NCBI GenBank assembly: GCA_959599095.1
Contig: CAUGGC010000006.1
Location: 11,655-75,654 of the forward strand
Direction: 5' to 3'
Source of the DNA: an uncultured Collinsella sp.
GTDB taxonomy: Bacteria; Actinomycetota; Coriobacteriia; Coriobacteriales; Coriobacteriaceae
DNA: 64,000 nt
Positions 35,877-45,120 of the stretch are shown piece by piece. Each line of letters opens with the position of its first letter. Within the stretch, counting starts at the first letter, position 1. Both the position numbers and the translations under genes were made by a program. The notes under the pieces are model-generated. The model had not been told where the DNA came from. It worked only from the letters and a program-made list of their open reading frames with translations, and searched no databases.

Positions 35877-36731
35877 ATGGCTGAACTGCTGAAGGGTGCT
35901 CCCGTTGCTCGCGCTTTGACCGAGGAACTTGCTGCTCGCTGTGCAGCCCTGCGCGAACGTGGCGTTGTGCCGACGCTGGCCATTGTTCGTGTGGGCGAGC
36001 GCGAGGACGACCTGTCCTACGAGCGCGGTGCCCTCAAGCGCTGCGAGAAGGTTGGCATTGAGGCTCGCCGCGTTTTGCTTTCTGCCGATGTTTCGCAGGA
36101 CGAGCTGTTGGCGGCCATCGAGGACATCAATACCGATTCGGCTGTTCATGGCTGTCTGATGTTCCGCCCGCTGCCCGCCGGCCTTGACGAGAACGCCGTC
36201 GCCGCAGCGCTCGATCCCGCCAAGGATGTTGACTCCATGACGCCGGCCTCGCTGCTTACCACGCTTTCGGGTCGTGGCGAGGGCTTTGCTCCCTGCACGG
36301 CCGAGGCCGTGTTGGCGTTGCTGGACCATTACAGTGTTGAGCTGGATGGGGCCAAGGTTGCGGTCGTCGGTCGGTCTCTGGTGATTGGTCGTCCCGTTGC
36401 CGCCATGCTTACGGCGCGCAATGCGACCGTGACGACGTGCCATACGCATACGCGCGACCTTGCTGCCGAGTGCCGTGCTGCCGACATTGTGGTTGCCGCC
36501 GTTGGACGCGCGCGCACGATTGGCGCAGATGCGGTCCGCGAGGACCAGGCGATTATCGATGTTGGCATTAATTGGGACGAAGCCGCTGGCAAGCTGGTCG
36601 GCGACGTCGATTTTGATGCCGCGGAGCCGGTTGTTGGCGCAATCACCCCCGTGCCGGGTGGCGTGGGCGCCGTGACGACAGCAATTCTCGCCAAGCACGT
36701 GATCGAGGCGGCTGAGCGCGCGGTAAAATAG
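35877..36731 (+). CDS. folD: FolD-type methylene-THF dehydrogenase lacking cyclohydrolase residues
   Basis: A 284-residue FolD homologue. The NADP-binding part is intact: VVGRSLVIGRPVAAML, VVAAVGRA, IIDVGIN and the C-terminal ITPVPGGVGAVT. In the catalytic half the usual YVxxKxK motif reads YERGALK, so the key Lys is Ala52, and the usual VQLPLP reads MFRPLP, so the Gln is Phe. The Asp of KDVD remains. In bifunctional FolD that Lys and Gln serve the cyclohydrolase step, so this protein probably only performs the dehydrogenase reaction while FchA hydrolyses methenyl-THF. The start is fixed by GAAGAGAGGA. A terminator hairpin lies about 100 bases downstream. Confidence 0.9.
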   Translation: MAELLKGAPVARALTEELAARCAALRERGVVPTLAIVRVGEREDDLSYERGALKRCEKVGIEARRVLLSADVSQDELLAAIEDINTDSAVHGCLMFRPLPAGLDENAVAAALDPAKDVDSMTPASLLTTLSGRGEGFAPCTAEAVLALLDHYSVELDGAKVAVVGRSLVIGRPVAAMLTARNATVTTCHTHTRDLAAECRAADIVVAAVGRARTIGADAVREDQAIIDVGINWDEAAGKLVGDVDFDAAEPVVGAITPVPGGVGAVTTAILAKHVIEAAERAVK

Positions 36732-36767
36732 GCGTTTGGAGGCTGTTTAGGGGGTTGGTTAGATACC

Positions 36768-37001
36768 CCGTGGTCAAAAAATGCCAAATATGAGTACTGT
36801 TGCCAAGTTAGTCACATATGTTTGAGATCATTTTGGCTCTTTAGCGATAAGTAATATCGTTAAAGAGCCAATTTTATTGGACGTATGGGGAATTACTAGA
36901 CTCAGTTTTTGGACAGGTGAGGATTCCCGGCGCCCGGAACAGTGCAATTTGCTGCCACTAAATTTGTGACAGTACTCATATTTGGCATTTTTTGACCACG
37001 G
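36768..37001. repeat. 33-bp perfect inverted repeat flanking 168 bp
   Basis: Bases 36768-36800 are the exact reverse complement of 36969-37001 (33 of 33). Similarity continues weakly inward (both arms next show a xTTTAGTxxCA-like stretch), as if two copies of a 50-base unit sit head to head. The interior holds a terminator hairpin and no coding frame of note. AT-rich arms in a GC-rich genome suggest a small non-autonomous mobile element or a paired regulatory unit. Confidence 0.85.
36833..36875 (+). terminator. Terminator inside the inverted-repeat element, after folD
   Basis: A 16-base arm (36833-36848) pairs with 36856-36871 with one G:U pair and a 7-base loop, followed by TTTT. On the other strand AAAATGATC precedes the arm, so it could act in both directions. 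Confidence 0.9.
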
Positions 37002-37086
37002 CGGCTGCCGAGGCCGTGGTTTCGCCCTTTCTGCGCCGAAGCGATACACTGTTGCCGTTTGATTTTTTCGCTCAAGGAGGATGCGC

Positions 37087-38610
37087 ATGCCGTGCACAAC
37101 GATTCTGGTCGGTAAAAACGCAAGCTACGACGGGTCGACCCTGGTCGCGCGTAACGAGGACTCGTCCAACGGGGTATTTGAGCCCAAGCGCATGCGCGTA
37201 GTGCATCCCGACGAGCAGCCGCGCGTCTACACGAGCGTCCTGAGCCACCTGACCGTTGAGCTGCCCGATAACCCCATGCGCTATACGAGCGTCCCCGATG
37301 TTGTTCCGGGCCACGGTATCTGGGCCGAGGCCGGTTTCAACGAGCTCAATGTTGGCATGTCCGCAACCGAGACGCTTACCACCAACGAGCGCGTCCGCGG
37401 CGCCGATCCGCTCGTGGACTACGTGCCCGCCAAGGGCAACGAGGGTGAGGACGGCTATGTGCCGGCGCAGCCCGGTGGCCTGGGCGAGGAGGACATGGTG
37501 ACCCTGGTGCTGCCGTATGCCAAGTCCGCCCGCGACGGCGTGCGTATCTTGGGCGACCTGCTCGAGCGCTACGGCACTTACGAGAACAACGGCATCGCCT
37601 TTAGCGACGTGGACGAGATCTGGTGGCTCGAGACCATCGGCGGTCACCACTGGATCGCCAAGCGCGTGCCTGACGACGCCTATGTGACCATGCCCAACCA
37701 GCTGGGCATCGACAGCTTTGACCTGGATGACGCCGAGGGCGCCCAGGCCGACCATATGTGCTCCGCCGACCTGCGCGTCTGGATGGCCGAGTGGCATCTG
37801 GACCTGACGCTGGGCGTCGAGAGCGACGGCCCGGCTGCCGTCTTTAACCCGCGCGAGGCCTTTGGCTCGCACAGCGACAGCGACCATGTCTACAACACGC
37901 CGCGCGCCTGGTACATGCAGCGCTGCCTCAACCCCAGCGACGTGTGGGATGGCCCCGACGCCGACTACACGCCCGAGAGCGACGATATCCCCTGGAGCCG
38001 CGTGCCCGAGCGCAAGGTGACCATCGAGGACATCAAGTACGTGCTCTCGAGCCACTACCAGGGCACGGAGTACGACTGCTACGGCAGCAAGGGCACGCCC
38101 GCTACGCGTGGTGCCTATCGCCCCATCGGCATCAACCGCAACAGCCAGCTTGCCGTGTTGCAGCTGCGCCCCTATGCGCAGCCGGCCTACCGCGCCGTGC
38201 AGTGGATGGCCTTTGGTTCCAACTCGTTTAACGCGCTGGTTCCGCTGTACGCCAACGTCGAGACTATGCCCGAGTACTATGCCGACACGCAGGCTCGCGT
38301 GACGTCCGAAAACTTCTACTGGGCCAACCGCCTGATCGGCGCGCTGGCTGACGTCCGCTTCCATGAGTGCGGCCGCGCGGTCGAGGATTATCAGGAGAAG
38401 ATCGGTGGCATGGGCCACAAGCAGATCCATGACGTCGACGCTGCCGTAGCCGCTCTGCCCGAGGTCGAGGTGCCTGCCGAGCTTGCACGCGCCAACGAGG
38501 CCTTTGCCGAGCGTGTTCGCGTGGAGACCGATGCCCTGCTGGGCAAGGTGCTTTACACCACGAGCTGCGCCATGAAGAACTCTTTCGCGATGAATGACAA
38601 CGTGAGGTAG
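37087..38610 (+). CDS. C69-family dipeptidase (PepD-like)
   Basis: An N-terminal-nucleophile hydrolase that cleaves dipeptides, 507 residues. The start MPCTTILVGKNAS places the nucleophile at C3, and DGSTLVARNEDS follows as in family C69. Further blocks are GHGIWAEAGFNELNVGMSATET, DEIWWLETIGGHHWIAKRVPDD and the RNSQLAVLQL region. The ATG at 37087 is chosen because AAGGAGG lies six bases before it; an ATG at 37081 is too close. No signal peptide is visible, so it acts in the cytoplasm, presumably in peptide nutrition. Confidence 0.92.
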   Translation: MPCTTILVGKNASYDGSTLVARNEDSSNGVFEPKRMRVVHPDEQPRVYTSVLSHLTVELPDNPMRYTSVPDVVPGHGIWAEAGFNELNVGMSATETLTTNERVRGADPLVDYVPAKGNEGEDGYVPAQPGGLGEEDMVTLVLPYAKSARDGVRILGDLLERYGTYENNGIAFSDVDEIWWLETIGGHHWIAKRVPDDAYVTMPNQLGIDSFDLDDAEGAQADHMCSADLRVWMAEWHLDLTLGVESDGPAAVFNPREAFGSHSDSDHVYNTPRAWYMQRCLNPSDVWDGPDADYTPESDDIPWSRVPERKVTIEDIKYVLSSHYQGTEYDCYGSKGTPATRGAYRPIGINRNSQLAVLQLRPYAQPAYRAVQWMAFGSNSFNALVPLYANVETMPEYYADTQARVTSENFYWANRLIGALADVRFHECGRAVEDYQEKIGGMGHKQIHDVDAAVAALPEVEVPAELARANEAFAERVRVETDALLGKVLYTTSCAMKNSFAMNDNVR

Positions 38611-38709
38611 GGATTTCCCGTCGATCGAATAGCGCTAAAACGCTTTGTCGCTTTCGCTCAATCTTGGGTACAAGAACGCCAATGCAGTTGTTTGTGATTG
38701 GAGATAACC

Positions 38710-39126
38710 ATGGTTATGAAACTCGATCAGCTTGTTAACGGCGCCATTAACGTGGGCTTTGGCGCTGCCGCCGTTGCTGTCGAAGGCGGCAAGAAGGTCC
38801 TCGACGACCTTAACACCAAGGGCGAGCAGGTCCGCAAGGACACCGCCACCCCCGATATCGCCCGCAGTGTGTCCGACATGTTCGAGCAGGCCGGCGGTAC
38901 CATCTCCGATCTGACCGAGCGCTTGGGCATGCAGGGCGAGACCGCGGCCCAGCGCGTGCTTGACGAGCTCATCCTTGCCCGGGTCCGCGTCATGACCGCC
39001 CCCGAGCGCACGGCCTTCCTGGCCCATGTGCGCGACATCGTCGATTCGGTCGAGGACAACGTGACCTCGGTGCCCGTCGAGTCCGTTGAGCCCGACGATG
39101 CGAAGGATACCGAAGAGGCCGAGTAG
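38710..39126 (+). CDS. Phasin-like helical protein
   Basis: A 138-residue protein, mostly helical, with a hydrophobic first part (about 8-30) and a predicted amphipathic or coiled region (LARVRVMTAPERTAFLAHVRDIVDSVEDNV). The tail is acidic. It resembles PhaF/phasin-type proteins that are often found next to ABC1 kinases; polyhydroxyalkanoate binding is not implied because no pha genes are visible. GGAG six bases before the ATG sets the start. The ABC1 gene begins 8 bases after the stop, so they form one operon. Confidence 0.65.
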   Translation: MVMKLDQLVNGAINVGFGAAAVAVEGGKKVLDDLNTKGEQVRKDTATPDIARSVSDMFEQAGGTISDLTERLGMQGETAAQRVLDELILARVRVMTAPERTAFLAHVRDIVDSVEDNVTSVPVESVEPDDAKDTEEAE

Positions 39127-39134
39127 CAGCGCAG

Positions 39135-40898
39135 ATGGCAGATTCCACCACCGATTACAACAATCTAGATCCTTTGGGTGACGAGGCGGCGGTTGTCGAT
39201 GAGGTCGATGCCGCCGTCTCGGGCGCTCGCAAAAAGCCGCGCGCTGTCGATATGGTCCCCGAGGAGCCCGACGCGATGGCACCGGACGAGGAATACCAGC
39301 TCACGCCGGCGGGTCGTCGCGAACGCATTGGGCAGATTGTTCGCCTGGTCAAAAAGTACCGCGTGTGGGATAACCTCACGCCGGTTCGTTTGCGCCGCCT
39401 GCTCGAGGAACTCGGCCCCATGTTCGTCAAGATGGGGCAGATTCTGGCCAACCGGTCCGAGATTCTGCCGCAACGCTTTTGCGACGAGCTGCGTCGTCTG
39501 CGCTCCGACGTGGAGCCGGTGCCGTACGAGGTAGTGCTTCGCTGTCTGGAGGAAGAATACGGCCTGCGCCTGGGGGAGATGTTCGATGCGATCGATCCCA
39601 ATCCGCTTGGTAGCGCATCGCTCGCGCAGGTGCACCGCGCTCGTCTGGTGACGGGCGAGGACGTGGCCGTCAAGGTGCAGCGCCCCGGTGCGCAGCAGGT
39701 TATGGCGCAGGACATCGATATCATCCGCTCGGTGGTGCGTATCGTTTCCAAGTTCGTCAACACCGATCAATTCGTTGACCTGCACGGCGTGGTCGAGGAG
39801 CTGTGGACCTCGTTTCGCGAGGAGACCAGCTTTTTGGCCGAGGCCAAAAACCTCAACGACTTCTACGAGTTCCATAAGAGCGTTCATGGCGTGACGTGCC
39901 CTAAATCCTATCTGGACCTGTGCACCGAACACGTGGTGGTTATGGACTACGTCGACGGCATTTCGATCGCCGATCCTGAACGCTTGGTGGCCGAGGGCTA
40001 TGACTTGGAAAAGATCGGTGCCGCAATCGTCGAGGACTACTCGACGCAGGTGCTCGATGACGGCTTTTTCCATGCTGACCCGCATGCGGGAAACATCATC
40101 CTCAAGGACGGCATCGTTTACTTTATCGACTTGGGTATGGTCGGACGCATGTCGAGCCACGACCGCGGTATCGTCAAGGACATGATTTTCGCCGTGGCCG
40201 AGGGCGACGTGCCCAAGCTCAAGGATTCGCTCATGCGCTTCGTCGTGACGCGTGGCGACTCGGCCGAGCTCGATCATTCAGCGTTTTTGTCCGATTTGGA
40301 CTTTATCGTGGCTGACTTTGCGGGCCTTGACCTTAAGGACCTAGATATCGGCGAGTTTTTGACCTCGCTGTTAAACCTCGCGCGCAAAAATGACGTTGAG
40401 CTGCCGAGCGTGGTGACGATGTTCGCGCGCGGCATGGTGACGCTCGAGGGCCTGCTGACCGAGTACATGCCCGACGTCAACATGATCCAGATCATTCAGG
40501 CACACATCAAAAACGAGAAGAGCACCTATGCGCGCGTGCGCGATATGAGTCGCGACTTTGCGGCGAGCAGTTATCGCGCGGCGAAGGGCTCACTCGAGGC
40601 GGCTGAGTATCTGGGCCTGGCTTCGCGTATGCTCACACGCGGCCAGCTTAAGGTGAACACGCAGATCATGAGCAGCGATAAGGCGCTGCGACAGCTGGGT
40701 GGGATTATCGACCGCATGTCGATGGCTATCGTTATCGCCGGTCTGTTTATCGGTTCGTCGGTGGTGTACTACGCGCGCATCGAGCCGGTTGTGTTTGGTA
40801 TCCCGGTCATTGGCTTTATGGGCTACGTGAGCGCGCTGGTGCTGGCACTTATGCTGGGCCGCAATATCTGGCTCAACAGCCACGGCGGCAAGCACTAG
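39135..40898 (+). CDS. ABC1/UbiB-family atypical kinase
   Basis: A 587-residue member of the UbiB/ABC1 atypical kinase family, membrane-bound through two C-terminal helices (about 530-552 and 558-582). Hallmarks are the KxGQ motif in FVKMGQILANRSE (near 99), the Ala-rich loop GSASLAQVHRA, the lysine K180 in VAVKVQRPG, HADPHAGNI (near 313) and IDLGMVGRM. In proteobacteria UbiB acts in ubiquinone synthesis; anaerobes like this probably use it in lipid or quinone handling, but the substrate is unknown. A charged 60-residue N-terminal extension is extra compared with the core family. Confidence 0.9.
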   Translation: MADSTTDYNNLDPLGDEAAVVDEVDAAVSGARKKPRAVDMVPEEPDAMAPDEEYQLTPAGRRERIGQIVRLVKKYRVWDNLTPVRLRRLLEELGPMFVKMGQILANRSEILPQRFCDELRRLRSDVEPVPYEVVLRCLEEEYGLRLGEMFDAIDPNPLGSASLAQVHRARLVTGEDVAVKVQRPGAQQVMAQDIDIIRSVVRIVSKFVNTDQFVDLHGVVEELWTSFREETSFLAEAKNLNDFYEFHKSVHGVTCPKSYLDLCTEHVVVMDYVDGISIADPERLVAEGYDLEKIGAAIVEDYSTQVLDDGFFHADPHAGNIILKDGIVYFIDLGMVGRMSSHDRGIVKDMIFAVAEGDVPKLKDSLMRFVVTRGDSAELDHSAFLSDLDFIVADFAGLDLKDLDIGEFLTSLLNLARKNDVELPSVVTMFARGMVTLEGLLTEYMPDVNMIQIIQAHIKNEKSTYARVRDMSRDFAASSYRAAKGSLEAAEYLGLASRMLTRGQLKVNTQIMSSDKALRQLGGIIDRMSMAIVIAGLFIGSSVVYYARIEPVVFGIPVIGFMGYVSALVLALMLGRNIWLNSHGGKH

Positions 40899-40949
40899 AG
40901 TCTGCGACCGTCACCGCATTTTCCTATCGCAAACAATAGCTTTTACCTT

Positions 40950-40977
40950 GGGCTTCGCCTGCGTGCGAGGCCCTTTT
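40950..40977 (+). terminator. Terminator after the ABC1 kinase gene
   Basis: GGGCTTCGC (40950-40958) pairs with GCGAGGCCC (40965-40973, one G:U pair) and is followed by TTTT. Confidence 0.88.
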
Positions 40978-41014
40978 GCGTGATAGCATATTGACGGTAT
41001 TAATCGATGGCCTA

Positions 41015-41190
41015 GATGGTGGTGCGGAGACGCACGAATGCGCGGTTTTCCTGCGCGTTTGGGAGAATCGGGGTGCAAGTCCCCGGCTGTACCAGTAACC
41101 GTAATTCCTCTTGGCTCGGGATGCTCGCGTCGCAGATCGGACGACGTGCCCGAGCCGTTAAGGTTAAGTCGGATCGCCTCCCATCTTGCA
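41015..41190 (+). promoter_or_regulatory. Cobalamin (B12) riboswitch
   Basis: The core of the family is present in order: GGGAGAATCGGGGTGCAAGT, then CCCCGGCTGTACCAGTAACC and GTA, which fits GGGAA-x-GGTGxAA-xTCC and the GCAACTGTA block with small changes. The B12 box appears as AAGTCGGATCGCCTCCC near 41166-41182. No poly-T terminator follows. CCTCC of the box could pair with the GGAGGG ribosome site of the next gene, so control is probably at translation. Boundaries are approximate. Confidence 0.85.
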
Positions 41191-41247
41191 CGTTGCCGCG
41201 GCGTATGCCGCCGGTGTGCATAGGGCTCTGGAGGGAAGGGGACCCCG

Positions 41248-44200
41248 ATGGGGGAACTCGAGCGCAACATGCGCGATGACGTGGGGCAGCCGCTGGGCAA
41301 TGCTCCAAGTACAGACAATGGGGGACAAATGGATATGTTTGAGGACGAGCGTGAGCGCGCCTCGTTGCATCGTCGTGGCGCGATTGCACGCGGTGTAGCC
41401 AAGCGCGGCCTGGTGGCATTCCTGGCCTTCGCGATGGCCTTTGGCACCACGCCGGCTCAACTGTGGGCCGAGGGCGCCGAGGGCATTGCCGAGGCTGTGG
41501 CTCAGGCTGCGACGCCGGGCGAGGACGCAGCGCTTGCGGGCGGTACCGCCGAGCAGAGCGGCACCGAGGTCTCGGATTCCGAGGGCGCGCCTGCAGCTAG
41601 TGCCGCCACAACAGAGGCAGCAACTGGCGACGAAGGCTCGGCGACGGGGGAGAGCCCTGCTACGAGCGAGCAGTCTTCGACGGCATCCGCTGGCCAAGCA
41701 GGATCTGCCGCCGCGGCTGCCGTCCAGACGGAGAGCCCGACAGAAACCGGCGATGTCGCCAAGAAGCAAGTCGAGGTCTCGTTCTCGATTATCGGCACCG
41801 ATGCCGACGGCAAGGCTCAGACCTGGGTGGCACCTACGCAGCTCAAGCTCGACGAGGGCGCGACGGCTGCGGATGCCTTTATTAAGCTGCAGGAGAAGAC
41901 GGGCTTCAAGGCGGACTACGATCCGAACACGGCATACGGGTTCTACCTCAAAAGCATCACATCCCCGAGCGATGGCCGCACGCTTGCCTACGATCCGACG
42001 ACTTATGCCTTCTGGCAGCTGTTCGTCGATGGCGCGTCTTCCTCGGTTGGCGCGAGCAGCGTCAAGCTCACCCAGGGGCAGAAGATTGAGTTTGCCTATA
42101 CGGCTGGTAGCGCGTCCCCTGTCGTTAAGGACCAGGTTGCCGCTAATGTGACCGTCATTGGTCGCGATGCCCAGGGCAAGACTCAGACTTGGGTCGATAA
42201 CGCGCAGTATGTGGTGACGTCCGGCTCGAGCGCACTTGACCTTACGAAGGTCGCGCTCGAGGCGAATGACATCGACGCCGTTGCTGCGGGCTCCTTCATT
42301 CTGAGCCTTAAGTACAACGGCGTTGAGCTGGGTACGCCGCTCGATTATTCGACCTATTGGCAGCTGTTCATCAACGGCAAGTCGAGCGACTACACGGCAG
42401 ACAATGTCACCATTCATGCTGGCGATACCGTTACGTGGTTCTACGGTGGCTGGGGCGACCAGTTGCCCTCTGATTCCGTCCATGCTTCCGTTCAGGTCCT
42501 CGGTAAGGACAAGGACGGCAAGCAGCAGGTTTGGGCCTCGACGGGCCAGACGAGTCTCAAGGCGGGCTCTACTGCCAAGGATCTCCTTGAGCAGACCGGC
42601 CTTAGGCTCGATTCTAGCGAATCGTCTAGGGGCTGGTTCCTCAACGGCATTTATTCGCCATTCGACGTCGACGGTAAGCCCTATGTCTGGGATGCTGCAA
42701 CCAATAGCTATTGGCGCTTCTACGTAAATGGCAAGTTCGCCGACGTTGGCGCCGGTGCCTACAAGCTCCAGGAGGGCGACGCCGTCACCTTTATGTATGG
42801 TGCTGACGCCGATGCCCTCCCCGGTCAGGTTCTTGGGTCCGTCGATGTTATCGGTCCCGATGTCAACGGCAACAATACTCGCTGGGGCTCGGCAAGCAAT
42901 GTTTCCCTGCCCGAAGGATCTACGGCCCAGAACCTTATCGAAGCGGTTCTGAAGGCAAAGGGCGTTAAGTACAGCGGCTCCCAGAGTGGTGAGTACTGGT
43001 TCCTCAATTCCATCGACTCGCCGTTCGGAGGCAAGACGTACGGCTATGATGGTGCGACCAATAAATATTGGCACCTGTATATCAATGGAGAGCCCTCCTT
43101 ACTCTGCGCCAATCAGATTACGCTCAAGAGCGGCGATAAGGTTACGCTTGCCTATACCACCGACGATTCGGCCATGCCCGATCCCGACAAGATTGTCGTG
43201 GACCCGAGTGCGACGACTCCTGATTGGGATGCCGAGTGGGCCGGCTACGGCAACAGTGGCAACGGTTCGACCGTAACGGATGCCAAGACGCCTGCGCAGG
43301 CCGCCGGTCTTAAGTGGGCCTTCGATTGGAAGGCCGAGTCTGGCCAGCAGTATGCCAACTGCAGCGAGCCTGTCATTGCTAACGGTTTTGTGTACATCGC
43401 GACCGAGAACGAGCTCATTAAGATCGATTCGTCCACGGGCAAAAAGGTTGCCTCTGCGCCGCTTGCCTCCAAGGTGAGCTATACCTCTCGTCCGATCTAT
43501 ACCAACGGCCTTATCATCGTTCCGCTCAACGGCGGTGCGGTCCAGGCGATTACTGCGGACAAGCTGATCTGCAAGTGGCTGACGCCCGGTTTGACGGACT
43601 TGACGCAGAGCTCCTGCACCGTGGTTTCGGACGGCGAGTACGTCTATGTTGGTACGGTCGATATTTCGTATGACGAGAATTACAACGCGACCTACGGCAA
43701 CGGCTCCTTTGCGCGCATTAAGATTGCCACGGGCGAAGTTTCTTGGCAGAACATTGACGCTTCCGAGGGCTATTATTGGACTGGCGCTGCGCTGACGGAT
43801 AAGTACACCATTGTTCCTACGAGCGCGGGCACGCTTAAGTGCATTGATAAGACGACGGGCGATGTCGTTTCGACCATGAAGCTCGGCGCTGTCGCAAATG
43901 CCGATTGCATTGCCGATCCGTCCAATGGTTCGACCTTCTATCAGATGACGCACGACGGAAAGCTCCATGTGATTTCGCTTTCGGCGAAGGGCGTGCTGAG
44001 TGAACGGAAGACGGTTGATCTGGGCCTTACGAATAATCTGAGCGCCCCTGCGGTGTCTGGTGACAATCTGATTGTCGGCGGACAGACGGCTACGGGCTCT
44101 GCTCTGGTTCTCTATAACCTGAAGACGGGTAAGACCACGATGGTCGCTGCTGCCGACGGCAAGGCGCTGCCGGCTGGCCTCAACGGTATTGCTGCTACGC

Positions 44201-45111
44201 CGCTGGTGAGTGTTCAGGGCGGCAAGACCTATGTGTACTTCACCGTTAACAGCGCGGATAGCAAGGATTACGTCAACTACTCTGCTGGTGGTGGCGTGTA
44301 TCGCTATACGCTCGGCGACGCAGAGGCGACGCAGATTTATGATGCGGCTGGCCATTACCAATACTGTGACTCTCCGGTCATTGCCGATGCTTCTGGCAAC
44401 CTGTACTACATCAATGATTCGGGCACGCTGTTCAAGCTCGGGGCTGTTGAGTCTTGGACGGTTGCCTTTAATTCCAACGGCGGGTCTGCTTGCGACACTA
44501 AGTTTGTGGCTACGGCCGACGGCAAGCTGGTCAAGCCGGCCGATCCGACGCGCGATGGCTACACTTTCGGCGGTTGGTTCACCGATGAGGCTTGCACGCA
44601 GGCGTATGACTTCAGTACGCCGGTGACGGCCGATCTGACGCTGTATGCCAAGTGGACCAAGAATGCTGTTAACCCTGGCGGCAATGGCGGCAATGGCGGC
44701 GCTGGCAACGGTTCCGGTGCTGGCGCTGGCACGGGCACGGGTTCCGGCTCCGGCACGAAGGGCCAGCAGGCTGGCGGCGCTGTCGCTCCGGGTCATAAGC
44801 CGACGACCAAGACGACGGTTTCGACCAAGACCGAGACCAAGGACAACAAGTCCAACAAGAAGGACTCCGATAAGTCCGATAAGAAAGACGAGAAGAAGTC
44901 TGACAAGAAGTCTGACAAGAAGGATAGCAAGTCCGACAAGAGGTCCGATTCCAAGTCCGATACGGGTGCTGCTTCCACGACCACTGCTAAGAAGTCCTCT
45001 AGTGCTTCCGAGCAGGAGACTGGCACCAATCCGCTCGCCATCGTTGGCATCGCCGCCGGCGTCATCGGTCTCGCCATCGTCGGCGTGTTCGTGTTCACCA
45101 AACGTCGGTAG
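41248..45111 (+). CDS. Surface protein with four DUF4430 domains and a beta-propeller
   Basis: A 1287-residue exported protein directly behind the B12 riboswitch. After a long basic N-region a signal peptide ends near residue 75 (FAMAFGTTPAQLWA). An Ala/Glu/Ser-rich linker follows. Four DUF4430 domains (about 172-288, 295-408, 411-525, 530-646) repeat the pattern GxxLxxIxSP and YWxLFxxG. DUF4430 is the fold of the C-terminal part of transcobalamin and intrinsic factor. Next are a PQQ-like beta-propeller (about 668-1070), one Listeria-Bacteroides (InlB_B) repeat (1070-1138), a Gly-rich and Lys/Ser/Asp-rich linker, and a hydrophobic anchor ending KRR. QETG precedes the anchor instead of LPxTG. 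It probably binds corrinoids outside the cell. An ATG at 41329 is an alternative start. Confidence 0.85.
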   Translation: MGELERNMRDDVGQPLGNAPSTDNGGQMDMFEDERERASLHRRGAIARGVAKRGLVAFLAFAMAFGTTPAQLWAEGAEGIAEAVAQAATPGEDAALAGGTAEQSGTEVSDSEGAPAASAATTEAATGDEGSATGESPATSEQSSTASAGQAGSAAAAAVQTESPTETGDVAKKQVEVSFSIIGTDADGKAQTWVAPTQLKLDEGATAADAFIKLQEKTGFKADYDPNTAYGFYLKSITSPSDGRTLAYDPTTYAFWQLFVDGASSSVGASSVKLTQGQKIEFAYTAGSASPVVKDQVAANVTVIGRDAQGKTQTWVDNAQYVVTSGSSALDLTKVALEANDIDAVAAGSFILSLKYNGVELGTPLDYSTYWQLFINGKSSDYTADNVTIHAGDTVTWFYGGWGDQLPSDSVHASVQVLGKDKDGKQQVWASTGQTSLKAGSTAKDLLEQTGLRLDSSESSRGWFLNGIYSPFDVDGKPYVWDAATNSYWRFYVNGKFADVGAGAYKLQEGDAVTFMYGADADALPGQVLGSVDVIGPDVNGNNTRWGSASNVSLPEGSTAQNLIEAVLKAKGVKYSGSQSGEYWFLNSIDSPFGGKTYGYDGATNKYWHLYINGEPSLLCANQITLKSGDKVTLAYTTDDSAMPDPDKIVVDPSATTPDWDAEWAGYGNSGNGSTVTDAKTPAQAAGLKWAFDWKAESGQQYANCSEPVIANGFVYIATENELIKIDSSTGKKVASAPLASKVSYTSRPIYTNGLIIVPLNGGAVQAITADKLICKWLTPGLTDLTQSSCTVVSDGEYVYVGTVDISYDENYNATYGNGSFARIKIATGEVSWQNIDASEGYYWTGAALTDKYTIVPTSAGTLKCIDKTTGDVVSTMKLGAVANADCIADPSNGSTFYQMTHDGKLHVISLSAKGVLSERKTVDLGLTNNLSAPAVSGDNLIVGGQTATGSALVLYNLKTGKTTMVAAADGKALPAGLNGIAATPLVSVQGGKTYVYFTVNSADSKDYVNYSAGGGVYRYTLGDAEATQIYDAAGHYQYCDSPVIADASGNLYYINDSGTLFKLGAVESWTVAFNSNGGSACDTKFVATADGKLVKPADPTRDGYTFGGWFTDEACTQAYDFSTPVTADLTLYAKWTKNAVNPGGNGGNGGAGNGSGAGAGTGTGSGSGTKGQQAGGAVAPGHKPTTKTTVSTKTETKDNKSNKKDSDKSDKKDEKKSDKKSDKKDSKSDKRSDSKSDTGAASTTTAKKSSSASEQETGTNPLAIVGIAAGVIGLAIVGVFVFTKRR

Positions 45112-45120
45112 GTGAGGGCT

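Noticed and set aside
36902..37123. Minus-strand frame of 73 codons inside the 33-bp inverted-repeat element
   Set aside because: It crosses the repeat arm and the dipeptidase start, lacks a ribosome site and has no domain. I treat it as non-coding.
44820..44990. Regular Lys/Ser/Asp codon repeats that look like a short tandem array
   Set aside because: They are in-frame low-complexity linker repeats of a surface protein, without spacers, so not a CRISPR array.
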